Assembly (NCBI GenBank): GCA_014238335.1 | Contig: JABABI010000003.1 | Span: 93,808-157,807 of the forward strand | Origin: Fuerstiella sp. | GTDB lineage: Bacteria > Planctomycetota > Planctomycetia > Planctomycetales > Planctomycetaceae | Length of the DNA: 64,000 nt | Direction: 5' to 3' | Shown here: positions 1 through 8,632 of the stretch, piece by piece | Numbering within the stretch: the first letter of the stretch is position 1 | Layout of the letters: each line of letters starts with the position of its first letter | Made by a program: the position numbers and the translations under genes | Notes under the pieces: model-generated | The model's database searches: none | Seen by the model: only the letters and a program-made list of their open reading frames with translations | What the model was told of the DNA's origin: nothing

Positions 1-357
1 TGCGAGTTCTGCACCTTCGTTGGGGCGGTGCAGGCCTGTCGCGACAAGGACCATGATGTTGTTCCGCTGCATGCCGCCTGCCAGCAGCGATTCAATGAGC
101 GGTCGCAGAAACAGCTGGTTGGGGACTGGCCGAGTGATATCACAGACGGCAATGCAGGCACTGTTGGCGCCGTGAGCGAGTTCAGCGAGTTGCGGAACAC
201 CGACCGGCTGGTTGATCGCCTTCGTCACCGCAGCGGAGGGATCGGCGACAAGTGGCATGTCTGGTTTTCGCACGACTGTCACGGGAACGTCGTCCGGCAA
301 CTCAAGCGACGTTGTACCTTTTCCGTATCGGAGGTCAATCTGCATGTGTTGGAACAT
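1..357 (-). CDS. LarA-like nickel-dependent racemase (DUF2088), N-terminal part only
   Basis: The minus strand stays open from an ATG at 357 to the window edge (119 codons, no stop), so the C-terminal two thirds are missing. The translation carries two hallmarks of the lactate racemase LarA N-terminal domain: CDITRPVPNQ (about residues 68-77), and VLVATGLHRP near the end, whose His matches a catalytic-site His of LarA. Full-length LarA is about 420 residues and uses a nickel-pincer nucleotide to racemise lactate or related 2-hydroxy acids. Planctomycetes carry several such paralogs, so the substrate is not known. A second in-frame ATG at 345 is an alternative start. No Shine-Dalgarno is evident. 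Confidence 0.8.
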   Translation of the reverse strand, partial: MFQHMQIDLRYGKGTTSLELPDDVPVTVVRKPDMPLVADPSAAVTKAINQPVGVPQLAELAHGANSACIAVCDITRPVPNQLFLRPLIESLLAGGMQRNNIMVLVATGLHRPNEGAELA

Positions 358-479
358 TTTTCAGCTGCGGCCAGGATGTTCGAAGCGCAGATTGTACACC
401 GCGTTGACGCCCGTACCTCGACTAAAACCAGTGAAGCCGCGGATTCTGTCTTTCACCTGTGCGTGACACGACCGATCAC

Positions 480-1580
480 TTACCCAATAGACGCGGCCAC
501 GCGCTGAGCCGCAACATTTCGCGGATGCGGATTCGCCGCTCGGCTGGGCAGAGTTGTCAGGATAACACAGATGGTATCTGATGCAGGATCTGCCCAGCAC
601 AAGGTCCCCGTTGAACCTGTATGGCCGAAGACATCCTGGCGTTTTCCCGGTCCACCAAGGCTGCTTCCAACATCAAAACCCAGACCACGAGAACGCATGC
701 CCGCAGGATTGTGATTACGCACCATCATGCGTGCAGTTTCTGGCTTCAGCCACTTACCCTGGGGATGCAGGAACGCCGACAGAAACCGAGCGACGTCGGC
801 CGTAGAACCGTGAGCTCCGCCCCACGGCACACCCAGTCGGCGCCAATAGTCGCTGTTCCAGTCCCAGCTTTTCGTATCAGGGTTGCCGGAACCGGATTCC
901 GGCGCTGCATTCGCAACCTGGCATCGCATCAGGGCTTTGGCATTCAGCCGACCGACGCCAAGAGCCGAATGCTTCATTCGAAGCGGCTTACAGACAACCT
1001 CATCGACGAGCGTTGCGATAGGCTTCCCACTGATACGGCGAGCCACCTCGCTGGCCAGCAGAATCCCCATGCTGGCATAACTGTACTTCGTCCCCGGTTT
1101 AAACAGCAAAGGCGTCCGCATTGCTCCGTCGACAAACGCAGCAAGGTCAGCATGGCTGGCACGTAATTTCGAGTTCTGCGGCAACTGATCCGGCAGGCCC
1201 GAATTGTGAGTGAATAACTGACGCATGGTGATGTCGTCGCGCCCATCACCGGTGAATTCGGGAACAAACTTCTGCACCACGTCATCCAGACGAAATTTTC
1301 CCTGATCAAACAACGTCATCACCGCTGCGATCGTGATCGGTTTTGAGATCGATGCCAACAGGAAGATCGAGTCCGAAGTTTTGGCAGCCCCAAACGACGA
1401 TGCAAAAACCTCGTCGCCCTGCTGCACGTGAATCGCAGCGGCATGCACCTGTCCGGACTCCGCAGCGGTCCGCAGCACACCCACTGCGGCGTCCCACCTG
1501 CCTTTTTCCAACGCTGCCAATACAGGCGTGCCGATGGCGAGCCCGAGCCCAGCCTGAAGAATCGTGCGTCGTTTCAGCAT
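480..1580 (-). CDS. Serine hydrolase, class C beta-lactamase family
   Basis: This 366-residue protein starts at the ATG at 1580. That start is chosen because AAGGAG lies about 7 nt upstream and the protein then begins MLKRRTILQAG, a Tat- or Sec-like export signal; the frame is open further upstream but without export signal or ribosome site. The nucleophile motif SISK (S77-K80), a Tyr region YSYAS (about 165-169) replacing the usual YxN, and a late HTG motif in place of KTG place it with the beta-lactamase/D-alanyl-D-alanine-carboxypeptidase/esterase superfamily. The family includes esterases and peptidases, so actual beta-lactam hydrolysis cannot be inferred. It probably acts in the periplasm. 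The gene lies downstream of the DUF1501 gene on the same strand, 170 bp away. Confidence 0.88.
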   Translation of the reverse strand: MLKRRTILQAGLGLAIGTPVLAALEKGRWDAAVGVLRTAAESGQVHAAAIHVQQGDEVFASSFGAAKTSDSIFLLASISKPITIAAVMTLFDQGKFRLDDVVQKFVPEFTGDGRDDITMRQLFTHNSGLPDQLPQNSKLRASHADLAAFVDGAMRTPLLFKPGTKYSYASMGILLASEVARRISGKPIATLVDEVVCKPLRMKHSALGVGRLNAKALMRCQVANAAPESGSGNPDTKSWDWNSDYWRRLGVPWGGAHGSTADVARFLSAFLHPQGKWLKPETARMMVRNHNPAGMRSRGLGFDVGSSLGGPGKRQDVFGHTGSTGTLCWADPASDTICVILTTLPSRAANPHPRNVAAQRVAASIG

Positions 1581-1749
1581 AGTGACACTCCTTAAGCGGA
1601 CCGAACGTTCCGCGCATCCGTGACATACAGCGTTGTCTGCCAATTTATTTTGCAGCAGAAACGTCGCTGAGATACGGCTCCAAACTGGAACTTCGGACCG
1701 AGAACAGATGCAATTCTGGAACAGAACGTACAGCACGTCAACGTTCGCG

Positions 1750-3075
1750 TCACACCCATTCCCTGATCGGGTGACCTTCGATCAGTCTGACAGGGCGACC
1801 ATCCGGGGCCTGAGCCATCAGGTCAATGCGCATTCCCAGCTTCCGATAGACAGTGGCGGCGATGTCAGCAGACAGGTATTCATCACGAATAGGGCGGCCA
1901 CCTTCTTCGTCCGTCGCTCCCAGGACCGCCCCGCCGGGAACACCGGCTCCCGCCATGATCGCAAAACCAGCGCTGGCCCAGTGGTCGCGACCGCTGGCAG
2001 AATTGATGTTGGGCGTGCGTCCAAAATCCGTCAGCCAGACGACCAGAGTCGAATCCAGCAGGCCGCGATCTTCAAGGTCAGCCAGCAACGCGGGCAGTCC
2101 CTGGTCCACCGGAGGAATCCGGCTGCTTTTCAGAGACTTGAAGTTATTCTGATGAGTATCCCAGCCTCCGTCTGTAACCGTGACAAACCGAACTCCGCTT
2201 TCAATCATCCGGCGAGCCAGCAGACAGTTCTGGCCGAATTTGTGTCGACCGTATTTGTCTCGCAGACTGTCGGCTTCGTCTTCGATCCTGAAAGCAGTCT
2301 TTGTTTCCGGCGCCGTGATCATGTCGAAGGCGGCTTTGAAGTGTTCATCCAGGGCGTCAAAGGCTCCTGCCTGAAGATCCGCGTTTCGTTGCAGAGCATC
2401 CATGGCCGTCAGCATTCGTTTTCGTCGATCAACACGCTCGGAGGTGACACCCGTCGGAAAGCTGATGTCTCGAACGTTGAAGTTCTTCGCGTTCGGGTCG
2501 GCAAGAATCTCAAACGGGTTGTGTTCCAGACCAAGGATCCCGGCCAGTCCGCCGCCGAACCGTCGATCCACAGAACTGCTCAGTTGAACAAACGGTGGCA
2601 GCGCGTTCTTGAATCCTTTATGCCAACTGACGACCGAACCGAACGTTGGATAGTGCAGGGACGCATTGAACTTTCGCCCTGACATGACGAACTGGTCCGC
2701 CGTACCGTGGCTGCCGTTCTGAGGGTTCCAGCTGCGCAGAACGGCGAAGCGGTTCAGCTCTTTGGCCATATTCGGCAAAATGTCCGTAAACTGAATTCCC
2801 GGCACAGCCGTGTCGATGACTCCGAATTCTCCCTTTACGCTGGTCGGTGCATTCGGTTTGGGATCGAACGTGTCGTGGTGGCTTGTCCCGCCCTGCGTCC
2901 ACACCAGAATACAGTTAACATCTCTTGTCGCCTCTCCAGCCGCCAGCGACGCGCGTTCAGATGCGATCAGCTGCGGCAGCCCGACTCCGAGTCCGGCCAG
3001 TCCGCCAATCTGCAGCAGACCGCGTCGGGAGATACCTTCGCAATTACGAAACTGCTGAGGAAGAAGGTTAAACAT
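1750..3075 (-). CDS. DUF1501 family protein, Tat-exported
   Basis: This 441-residue protein has a twin-arginine leader (SRRGLLQIGG near residue 20) and the typical DUF1501 course: WTQGGTSHHDTFDPKP, then FAVLRSWNPQNGSHGTADQF, FVTVTDGGWDTH and VVWLTDFGRTPNINS. DUF1501 is related to the alkaline phosphatase/sulfatase fold and is greatly expanded in Planctomycetota. It usually pairs with PSCyt/PSD1 proteins such as the divergent gene at 3614, and no reaction is established. The start is set at ATG 3075 because GGAG at 3085-3082 sits six bases upstream. A GTG at 3087 in the same frame would overlap that ribosome site. The product is predicted to be folded before export. Confidence 0.93.
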   Translation of the reverse strand: MFNLLPQQFRNCEGISRRGLLQIGGLAGLGVGLPQLIASERASLAAGEATRDVNCILVWTQGGTSHHDTFDPKPNAPTSVKGEFGVIDTAVPGIQFTDILPNMAKELNRFAVLRSWNPQNGSHGTADQFVMSGRKFNASLHYPTFGSVVSWHKGFKNALPPFVQLSSSVDRRFGGGLAGILGLEHNPFEILADPNAKNFNVRDISFPTGVTSERVDRRKRMLTAMDALQRNADLQAGAFDALDEHFKAAFDMITAPETKTAFRIEDEADSLRDKYGRHKFGQNCLLARRMIESGVRFVTVTDGGWDTHQNNFKSLKSSRIPPVDQGLPALLADLEDRGLLDSTLVVWLTDFGRTPNINSASGRDHWASAGFAIMAGAGVPGGAVLGATDEEGGRPIRDEYLSADIAATVYRKLGMRIDLMAQAPDGRPVRLIEGHPIREWV

Positions 3076-3613
3076 TCTTGGCTCCACTGAGTGAGTTGTG
3101 GATGATGCGGGTGGGCAATGCAGACAACATCGCGACGCAACCGCGGTGTTGATGTCGCTACTTCAATTGGTGGGAGTTGTGGCCGCCAGCGGGCCGGTGG
3201 GGGTGCTGCAGTATATCCCATCGGCCGAATCAGAAGCAACGGTGCACCTGCAACAGGCAGTTTACCCGTCGACCAGTTCCCCCTAAGGTGCGAGCAGTTG
3301 GATTACCCCGCGTGTTGCCTTTGCGAACGAAAATGCCACGTGCAGTGGAGTTTTCTGCAAATTGAATTGTCTGATTCGCGGTTTCGAGGCTGATATTCCT
3401 GAACCCAATCGTGGAAATACGTGTGAGACAGTGGCTGCGAACTGCCTGCTGAACAGTTAGTTTTTCGAATAGCGTTGGCCATTCGTCACATGATAATCCA
3501 TAATTCCGTCAGGAACTGCCCCGTTCCCGCCCCGCCTTTGAAGCATCTGAACATTCACTGTGCAGATCTCCCTCCTCACACAGCCAACCCTTACAGAACT
3601 CGGAGGACAAATC
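3076..3613. other. Intergenic region between divergent genes
   Basis: About 540 bp separate the divergent DUF1501 and PSCyt genes and must hold both promoters. No coding frame with convincing composition, no hairpin terminator and no repeat was seen. The AT-richer stretch around 3440-3500 is the most likely promoter zone for the plus-strand gene, but no clear -35/-10 pair could be assigned. Confidence 0.5.
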
Positions 3614-6103
3614 GTGTCTTTTCGAACGCCTCAGCGTATGTCGTTTCTGATGTCGTGTTTTGCCGGCGTTGGCGCCACGTGCGTCGCCGCAGCACAACCC
3701 GACACCTTCTCTATCACGCCGGCACACGTTGAATTGAACGGAAATTTTGCTGAGGCGCAGCTGCTTGTTCAGCAAACAACGCCGGAAGGTGAAATCGGAA
3801 AACGGTCGGCTGACCAGACTCACAAAGCGACCTACGAATCGGGCGACACAAACGTTGTGACTGTTTCCGAGACGGGCCAGGTGCTGGCGGCGGGCAATGG
3901 TTCTACGACTGTGAAGGTTTCAGTGAACGGGCAATCGCAATCAGCTGCGATTGTCGTCAGCGGAATTGAAGGTGTTCCCATTGTCGGATTTGACACTCAT
4001 ATTCGTCCTGCGATGGGCCGGCTCGGCTGCAACGCGGGAGCATGCCATGCGAGTCAGTTTGGCAAAGGCGGCTTTATTCTGTCCGTGGTAGGGTTCGATC
4101 CAAAGCTCGATCACAACTCAATGGTTCGCGATCGTTTTCAGCGACGAGTTAATCTTGTTCAGCCGGAAGAAAGTCTGCTGCTGAAGAAGCCAACGATGCA
4201 GGTTCCTCACGGTGGTGGGCAGCGACTGCACATAAATTCCACCGCGTACCTAACATTTGTGGCGTGGATGAAGTCAGGGGCCCCGGGACCGGACGGCGAT
4301 GCAGCGACGGTCACGAAACTGACGACTTTTCCTCGTGAACGAATAGCAGATCCTGACGATACGCAGCAGCTGCGCGTCGTTGCCGAATTCAGCGACGGCA
4401 CGACACGTGACGTCACCAGCTGGGCAAAGTTTGATTCCACAGACGATGCGGTCCTGTCCGTCACGAAAGGCGGTAAGGTTACTGTGGAGAGCCGCGGACA
4501 GGCACCGATCATGGTTCGCTTTGAAGGTCACACAGACATCGCGATGTTCGTCTCGCCGTACAGTGCTGCCCCCGCCATCGCTAACTGGAAAAGTAATAAT
4601 TTCATTGACGATTCAGCATTGCAGAAGTTTCAGCAACTGGGAATCGCTCCGTCTGCCTTGTGTGATGACGCGACATTTATTCGGCGTGCTTATCTGGACG
4701 CTGTCGGTACGTTGCCCACCGCCGAAGAATGTGAGGCGTTTATCAGCAGTTCTGAAGCCAACAGGCGTGATCGGCTGATCGATGAATTGCTGGGATTGAC
4801 GGGTGACTCGACGCGGGATCGGCACAACGATCAATATGCTGCGATCTGGACCTTGAAGTGGTCCGACCTGCTGCGCAACAGCAGCAAAGGGCAGGCAGCG
4901 GACCAGCAGCGCATGTGGGCCATGCATAACTGGATCAAGGAATCGTTTCGAACTAACAAACCGTTCGACCAGTTTGTTCGCGAATTGATCACAGCCAAGG
5001 GTTCGATCTATTCAAGCGGACCTTCCAGCTATTTCAAGATCAATGCCAACTCCTCCGATCTGGGAGAAGCAACGGCACAACTCTTTCTTGGTGTTCGTCT
5101 GCAATGTGCAAAGTGCCACCACCATCCCTTTGAAAAATACAGTCAGGCAGATTACTACTCCTTCGCAGCGTTCTTTTCTCGAGTCGGCAATAAAAACAGT
5201 CAGGAGTTCGGACTGTTTGGCCGCGAGGCCGTAGTCATGGTGAAGTCGACCGGAGACGTTCGCCATCCGCGAACCGGTCAGACAATGATTCCGAAACCGC
5301 TGGGCGGTGAAGAATCAGACCACGAACTGGATCGGCGCATACCGCTGGCCGAGTGGTTAACATCACCGAAAAACCGTGAATTTGCGAAAGCAGTGGCCAA
5401 CCGGTACGTCGCCTATCTGCTCGGCCGCGGATTAGTGGAACCGGTGGACGACATGCGGGCAACGAATCCCCCAACGAATCCGGCCATGCTGGAATCGCTG
5501 GCCGATCACCTGATCAGCCACAACTTCGACCTGAAACAACTGATGCGGGTCATCCTGAGTTCACGGCTGTACCAGCTTTCATCCAGCCCGACTGCCGATA
5601 ACGTCGCGGACAGAAAATTCTATTCACACTTCAAGGTCAAACGACTTTCCGCCGAACCGTTGCTGGACGCTGTTGATCATGTGACCGGAACTTCGACAAA
5701 GTTCAAGGGACTGCCGGCAGGGACACGAGCGATCGAGATTCCGGATGGCGAGTACCCCAATTACTTCCTGACAACGTTCGGAAAACCCAAACGCGCCAGC
5801 GTCTGTGAATGCGAACGAGCGCCCGACGAAAATCTGGGACAGGCACTGCACACGATCAATGGCGACATCGTGGCCAGCAAGATTTCCGATAAAAACGGAC
5901 GAATTTCTCAGCTGCTGGCCACGGACGGGAGTGACGAGGATCTCATCACAGAAGTATACAAGGTGACCCTTTGTCGTTCACCTACTGCGAAGGAATTCGC
6001 GTCCGCAATGACGTTTCGGAAGGAAGCACCGTCGCGCAGAGAATTTTTCGAAGACCTGCAATGGGCGTTGCTGAACAATAAGCAGTTCCTGTTCGTGTAT
6101 TAA
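3614..6103 (+). CDS. PSCyt2/PSD1 (DUF1549-DUF1553) protein with Ig-like and cytochrome-like segments
   Basis: This 829-residue exported protein starts at GTG 3614, with GGAGGA at 3602-3607 directly upstream. A signal peptide ending near VAAAQ is followed by a bacterial Ig-like (BIG2) segment, a cytochrome-like motif CNAGACH (about 139-145), a second Ig-like segment (about 245-315), then DUF1549/PSCyt2 (about 330-520) containing CAKCHHH (498-504). DUF1553/PSD1 ends the protein (about 575-825, AVANRYVAYLLGRGLVEP). The CxxCH and CxxxCH motifs suggest heme c binding, but the family's role is unproven; degradation of sulfated or complex polysaccharide has been proposed. The DUF1501 partner is divergently placed, whereas the two commonly lie in one direction. 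Confidence 0.93.
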   Translation: MSFRTPQRMSFLMSCFAGVGATCVAAAQPDTFSITPAHVELNGNFAEAQLLVQQTTPEGEIGKRSADQTHKATYESGDTNVVTVSETGQVLAAGNGSTTVKVSVNGQSQSAAIVVSGIEGVPIVGFDTHIRPAMGRLGCNAGACHASQFGKGGFILSVVGFDPKLDHNSMVRDRFQRRVNLVQPEESLLLKKPTMQVPHGGGQRLHINSTAYLTFVAWMKSGAPGPDGDAATVTKLTTFPRERIADPDDTQQLRVVAEFSDGTTRDVTSWAKFDSTDDAVLSVTKGGKVTVESRGQAPIMVRFEGHTDIAMFVSPYSAAPAIANWKSNNFIDDSALQKFQQLGIAPSALCDDATFIRRAYLDAVGTLPTAEECEAFISSSEANRRDRLIDELLGLTGDSTRDRHNDQYAAIWTLKWSDLLRNSSKGQAADQQRMWAMHNWIKESFRTNKPFDQFVRELITAKGSIYSSGPSSYFKINANSSDLGEATAQLFLGVRLQCAKCHHHPFEKYSQADYYSFAAFFSRVGNKNSQEFGLFGREAVVMVKSTGDVRHPRTGQTMIPKPLGGEESDHELDRRIPLAEWLTSPKNREFAKAVANRYVAYLLGRGLVEPVDDMRATNPPTNPAMLESLADHLISHNFDLKQLMRVILSSRLYQLSSSPTADNVADRKFYSHFKVKRLSAEPLLDAVDHVTGTSTKFKGLPAGTRAIEIPDGEYPNYFLTTFGKPKRASVCECERAPDENLGQALHTINGDIVASKISDKNGRISQLLATDGSDEDLITEVYKVTLCRSPTAKEFASAMTFRKEAPSRREFFEDLQWALLNNKQFLFVY

Positions 6104-6178
6104 CCGGTGTCCGAACACACGTGTCTCGCAAGCAGGCGACCTTCGGTCCCGAACCTTGATGCCATTCCGCCTCGGTGA

Positions 6179-8311
6179 ATGATCACAACCATGCAACATA
6201 TCAAATACATCCTGTTGACGGCTGCTCTCGTCGGAGTCTCATCCGCCAGCGCGCAGACGTCGTACCCGATGATCATGAGCGTTTCTCCCGTGGCCGCTCA
6301 GGTTGGACAAACCTCAGAGCATACGCTCGAGTCTCGCTACAGCATGTATGGCGCGTACAGAGTTCTGATCAGCGGCGCGGGCGTGACGGGCGAAATTGCC
6401 ACGAAGATGGAATTGGACAAAGACGGCAAGGAACCGTCACTCACAAAAATCAAGCTGAAGTTTACAGTTGCCGACATTGCGTTGCCGGGTGTTCGCGAAT
6501 TCCGCATCGTCGGTCCCACCGGAGCCAGTACGCTCGGCCAGATCGTCATCACGAAAGATCCGGTCCTGGTCGAAGACCCCAAAAACGACGATGCGTCAAC
6601 CGCTCAGGAAATCACAGTTCCCTGCAACGTCTGCGGCACTGTTGAAAAGGTGGAGGATGTCGATTTCTATCGTTTCAAAATCGACCAGCCCACGACACTC
6701 AGCTTCCACTGTCAGGCCATGAGACTGCAGGACAAGATTCACGACCTGCAGACGCATGTGGATCCCATCATCACAGTTCGGGATGCACAAACAAACAGCA
6801 CTCTGGCGTCGGTAGACAATTCCTATGCGGCAGATCCTGTGCTGACACGAGAGTTTCGGGCGGGCGAGTACCTGCTGGAAGTTCGCGACGTTCGTTACAG
6901 TGGCAATCGCTACTGGAATTACTCGATTGAAGTCAACGATCGCCCTTTCGTGTCGCACGTGTACCCTTCGGCTGTTGCCAAAGGCCAGGCAGTGGACCTG
7001 CAACTCGTCGGGCATCACCTGCCGGTCGCCAAAACAGTCGCTTGGCAGGCACCAATCAAGTTTGGCCCCCGCACGATCAGTGTCAGTCTGCCGCTGGAAT
7101 CCGGGCCGTCGAATCCGGTGGCGGTTGTGCTGAGCGACCTGCCGGTTGCCCTCGAATCCGAAGACGAAAACAACCTGCCCGGCAAGGCGCAGGCTGTTTC
7201 CTGGCCAGGCGCTGTGAGCGGTCGCATCGAGTCAGAAGCAGACATCGACTGTTATACGTTTGAGACCCGGAAAGGGGATCGGATCAGCATCGAGGTTCAG
7301 GCGCGGCGCAACTGGTCCGGACTGGACTCAATCATTCGCATCCTGAATGCCGACGGAAAACCACTCACCGAAAACGACGACCTGCGTCTGTGGAACAGGA
7401 TGACGGTTCAGGATTCACAAATCGAAAACTGGACGGTTCCTGCGGACGGAAACTACATCGTAGAAATCCGCGATGTTCATCTGCGGGGCGGTAACGAATT
7501 CGTCTACCTGCTGGAACTGACCCAGGCACAACCATACTTTGAGCTCGTCCTGGACTCCGACAAATCGTGGCTAACACCTGGCACCAGCGCCGCGTTGTTC
7601 GTTCGCTGTGTCCGCAGGAACGGATTTGATGGTGAGATCCAGCTGCACGCGGACGGCCTTCCGGAGGGCGTAACGGCGACCTGTGGCCGTATTTTGCCCG
7701 GCAAAGGTGTCGATGGCTGCATCATTCTGGAAGCGGCCGGTGACGCAAGAATGAATGCATCGAATATCCACGTCTGGGGTACGGCGAGCGTCGCCGATGC
7801 TTCCTCTGACGATGCAGATACTGCTGCCAGCGGCAACACCGAACTCATGGCTGATGCTCAACCAATGCAGGAAACCTACATGCCCGGCGGAGGCCGCAGC
7901 CACTGGCCGGTGACCATGCACACCGTGGCCGTAGGAAAACTGTCCGATATCATTGACGTGAAACTCAGTACTCAGGAAGTCCGCCTGAAGCCAGGCGAAT
8001 CCGTTAAGGTTGATGTACAGATAGTTCGCCAGTCCGGCTTCGACAAGAATGTCACTCTGGACATGCTGTTTCAGCATCTGTCCAGCAAGTACGCGATCAC
8101 ACTGCCCGATGGCATCACCATCGACACGAAAAACAGCCAGACCCTGCTGACAGGAAAAAACAGCAAAGGCGCGATCACTCTGACTGCGGCGGCTACGGCT
8201 CCTGCTGTGGAACGCCAGCAGTGCTGCATCATGGCAAATGTGTCGATCAACTTTGTGATGAAGGCAACGTACAGCAGCAAGCCATTTTTTGTGAGCGTCC
8301 TGGAGCAGTAA
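6179..8311 (+). CDS. Secreted protein with bacterial pre-peptidase C-terminal (PPC) domains
   Basis: This protein of about 710 residues has a Sec signal peptide (QHIKYILLTAALVGVSSASA). At least two PPC-like beta domains are visible: one around residues 140-255 (EDVDFYRFKIDQPTTLSFHC ... GEYLLEVRDVRYSG) and one around 340-440 (EADIDCYTFETRKGDRISIE ... GNYIVEIRDVHLRGG). Ig-like or CARDB-like beta-rich segments follow to the end. No protease catalytic site is present, so this looks like a binding or structural secreted protein. It lies 75 bp downstream of the PSCyt2/PSD1 gene and is probably co-transcribed with it; this pairing is common in planctomycetes. ATG 6191 is an equally plausible start. 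Confidence 0.85.
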   Translation: MITTMQHIKYILLTAALVGVSSASAQTSYPMIMSVSPVAAQVGQTSEHTLESRYSMYGAYRVLISGAGVTGEIATKMELDKDGKEPSLTKIKLKFTVADIALPGVREFRIVGPTGASTLGQIVITKDPVLVEDPKNDDASTAQEITVPCNVCGTVEKVEDVDFYRFKIDQPTTLSFHCQAMRLQDKIHDLQTHVDPIITVRDAQTNSTLASVDNSYAADPVLTREFRAGEYLLEVRDVRYSGNRYWNYSIEVNDRPFVSHVYPSAVAKGQAVDLQLVGHHLPVAKTVAWQAPIKFGPRTISVSLPLESGPSNPVAVVLSDLPVALESEDENNLPGKAQAVSWPGAVSGRIESEADIDCYTFETRKGDRISIEVQARRNWSGLDSIIRILNADGKPLTENDDLRLWNRMTVQDSQIENWTVPADGNYIVEIRDVHLRGGNEFVYLLELTQAQPYFELVLDSDKSWLTPGTSAALFVRCVRRNGFDGEIQLHADGLPEGVTATCGRILPGKGVDGCIILEAAGDARMNASNIHVWGTASVADASSDDADTAASGNTELMADAQPMQETYMPGGGRSHWPVTMHTVAVGKLSDIIDVKLSTQEVRLKPGESVKVDVQIVRQSGFDKNVTLDMLFQHLSSKYAITLPDGITIDTKNSQTLLTGKNSKGAITLTAAATAPAVERQQCCIMANVSINFVMKATYSSKPFFVSVLEQ

Positions 8312-8384
8312 GGACACCTCTGCGCCGAACGCGGCTGCACAGAAGTGCCGGCAGGCAGATGAGCCTTGGAAATAGTTTCAAGAC

Positions 8385-8506
8385 CCGTGGTAACCTGATG
8401 CGTGAGCATCGGGTGTCTTTGAAATTCCTTCGTTTACAGCCTCTCGCTCACGCATCGGGTTTCCGGATGTCGTGCGAGAGTGTTTTTGAAACTGCTTCTC
8501 GAGCAG
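8385..8506. repeat. Dispersed palindromic repeat, copy A
   Basis: A segment of about 120 bp aligns with 52938-53058 at roughly three quarters identity by eye. Shared blocks include TGGTAACC, GGGTGTCTTTG, GGGTTTCCGGA, GTCGTGCG and TTTTGAAACTGCTTC. Internally, ATGCGTGAGC on the left arm and GCTCACGCAT on the right arm are exact inverted repeats, so the element folds into a long hairpin. It lies between the PPC gene and the ceramidase-like gene and may affect transcript ends or stability. Confidence 0.75.
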
Positions 8507-8632
8507 TTTTTCCGACAATCGACGACGAACGCTGTCTTTGCGCCCGTACATCTTTTGGTGTACGGTTCCTTCGCGCTGTCGAATCAAGCACACTACCTTC
8601 TATCTGAACATATTGAATGGAAACAGATTGCC

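Noticed and set aside
1633..2682. A 349-codon plus-strand frame.
   Set aside because: It is antisense to the DUF1501 gene and to the region before the serine hydrolase, with no recognisable motif.
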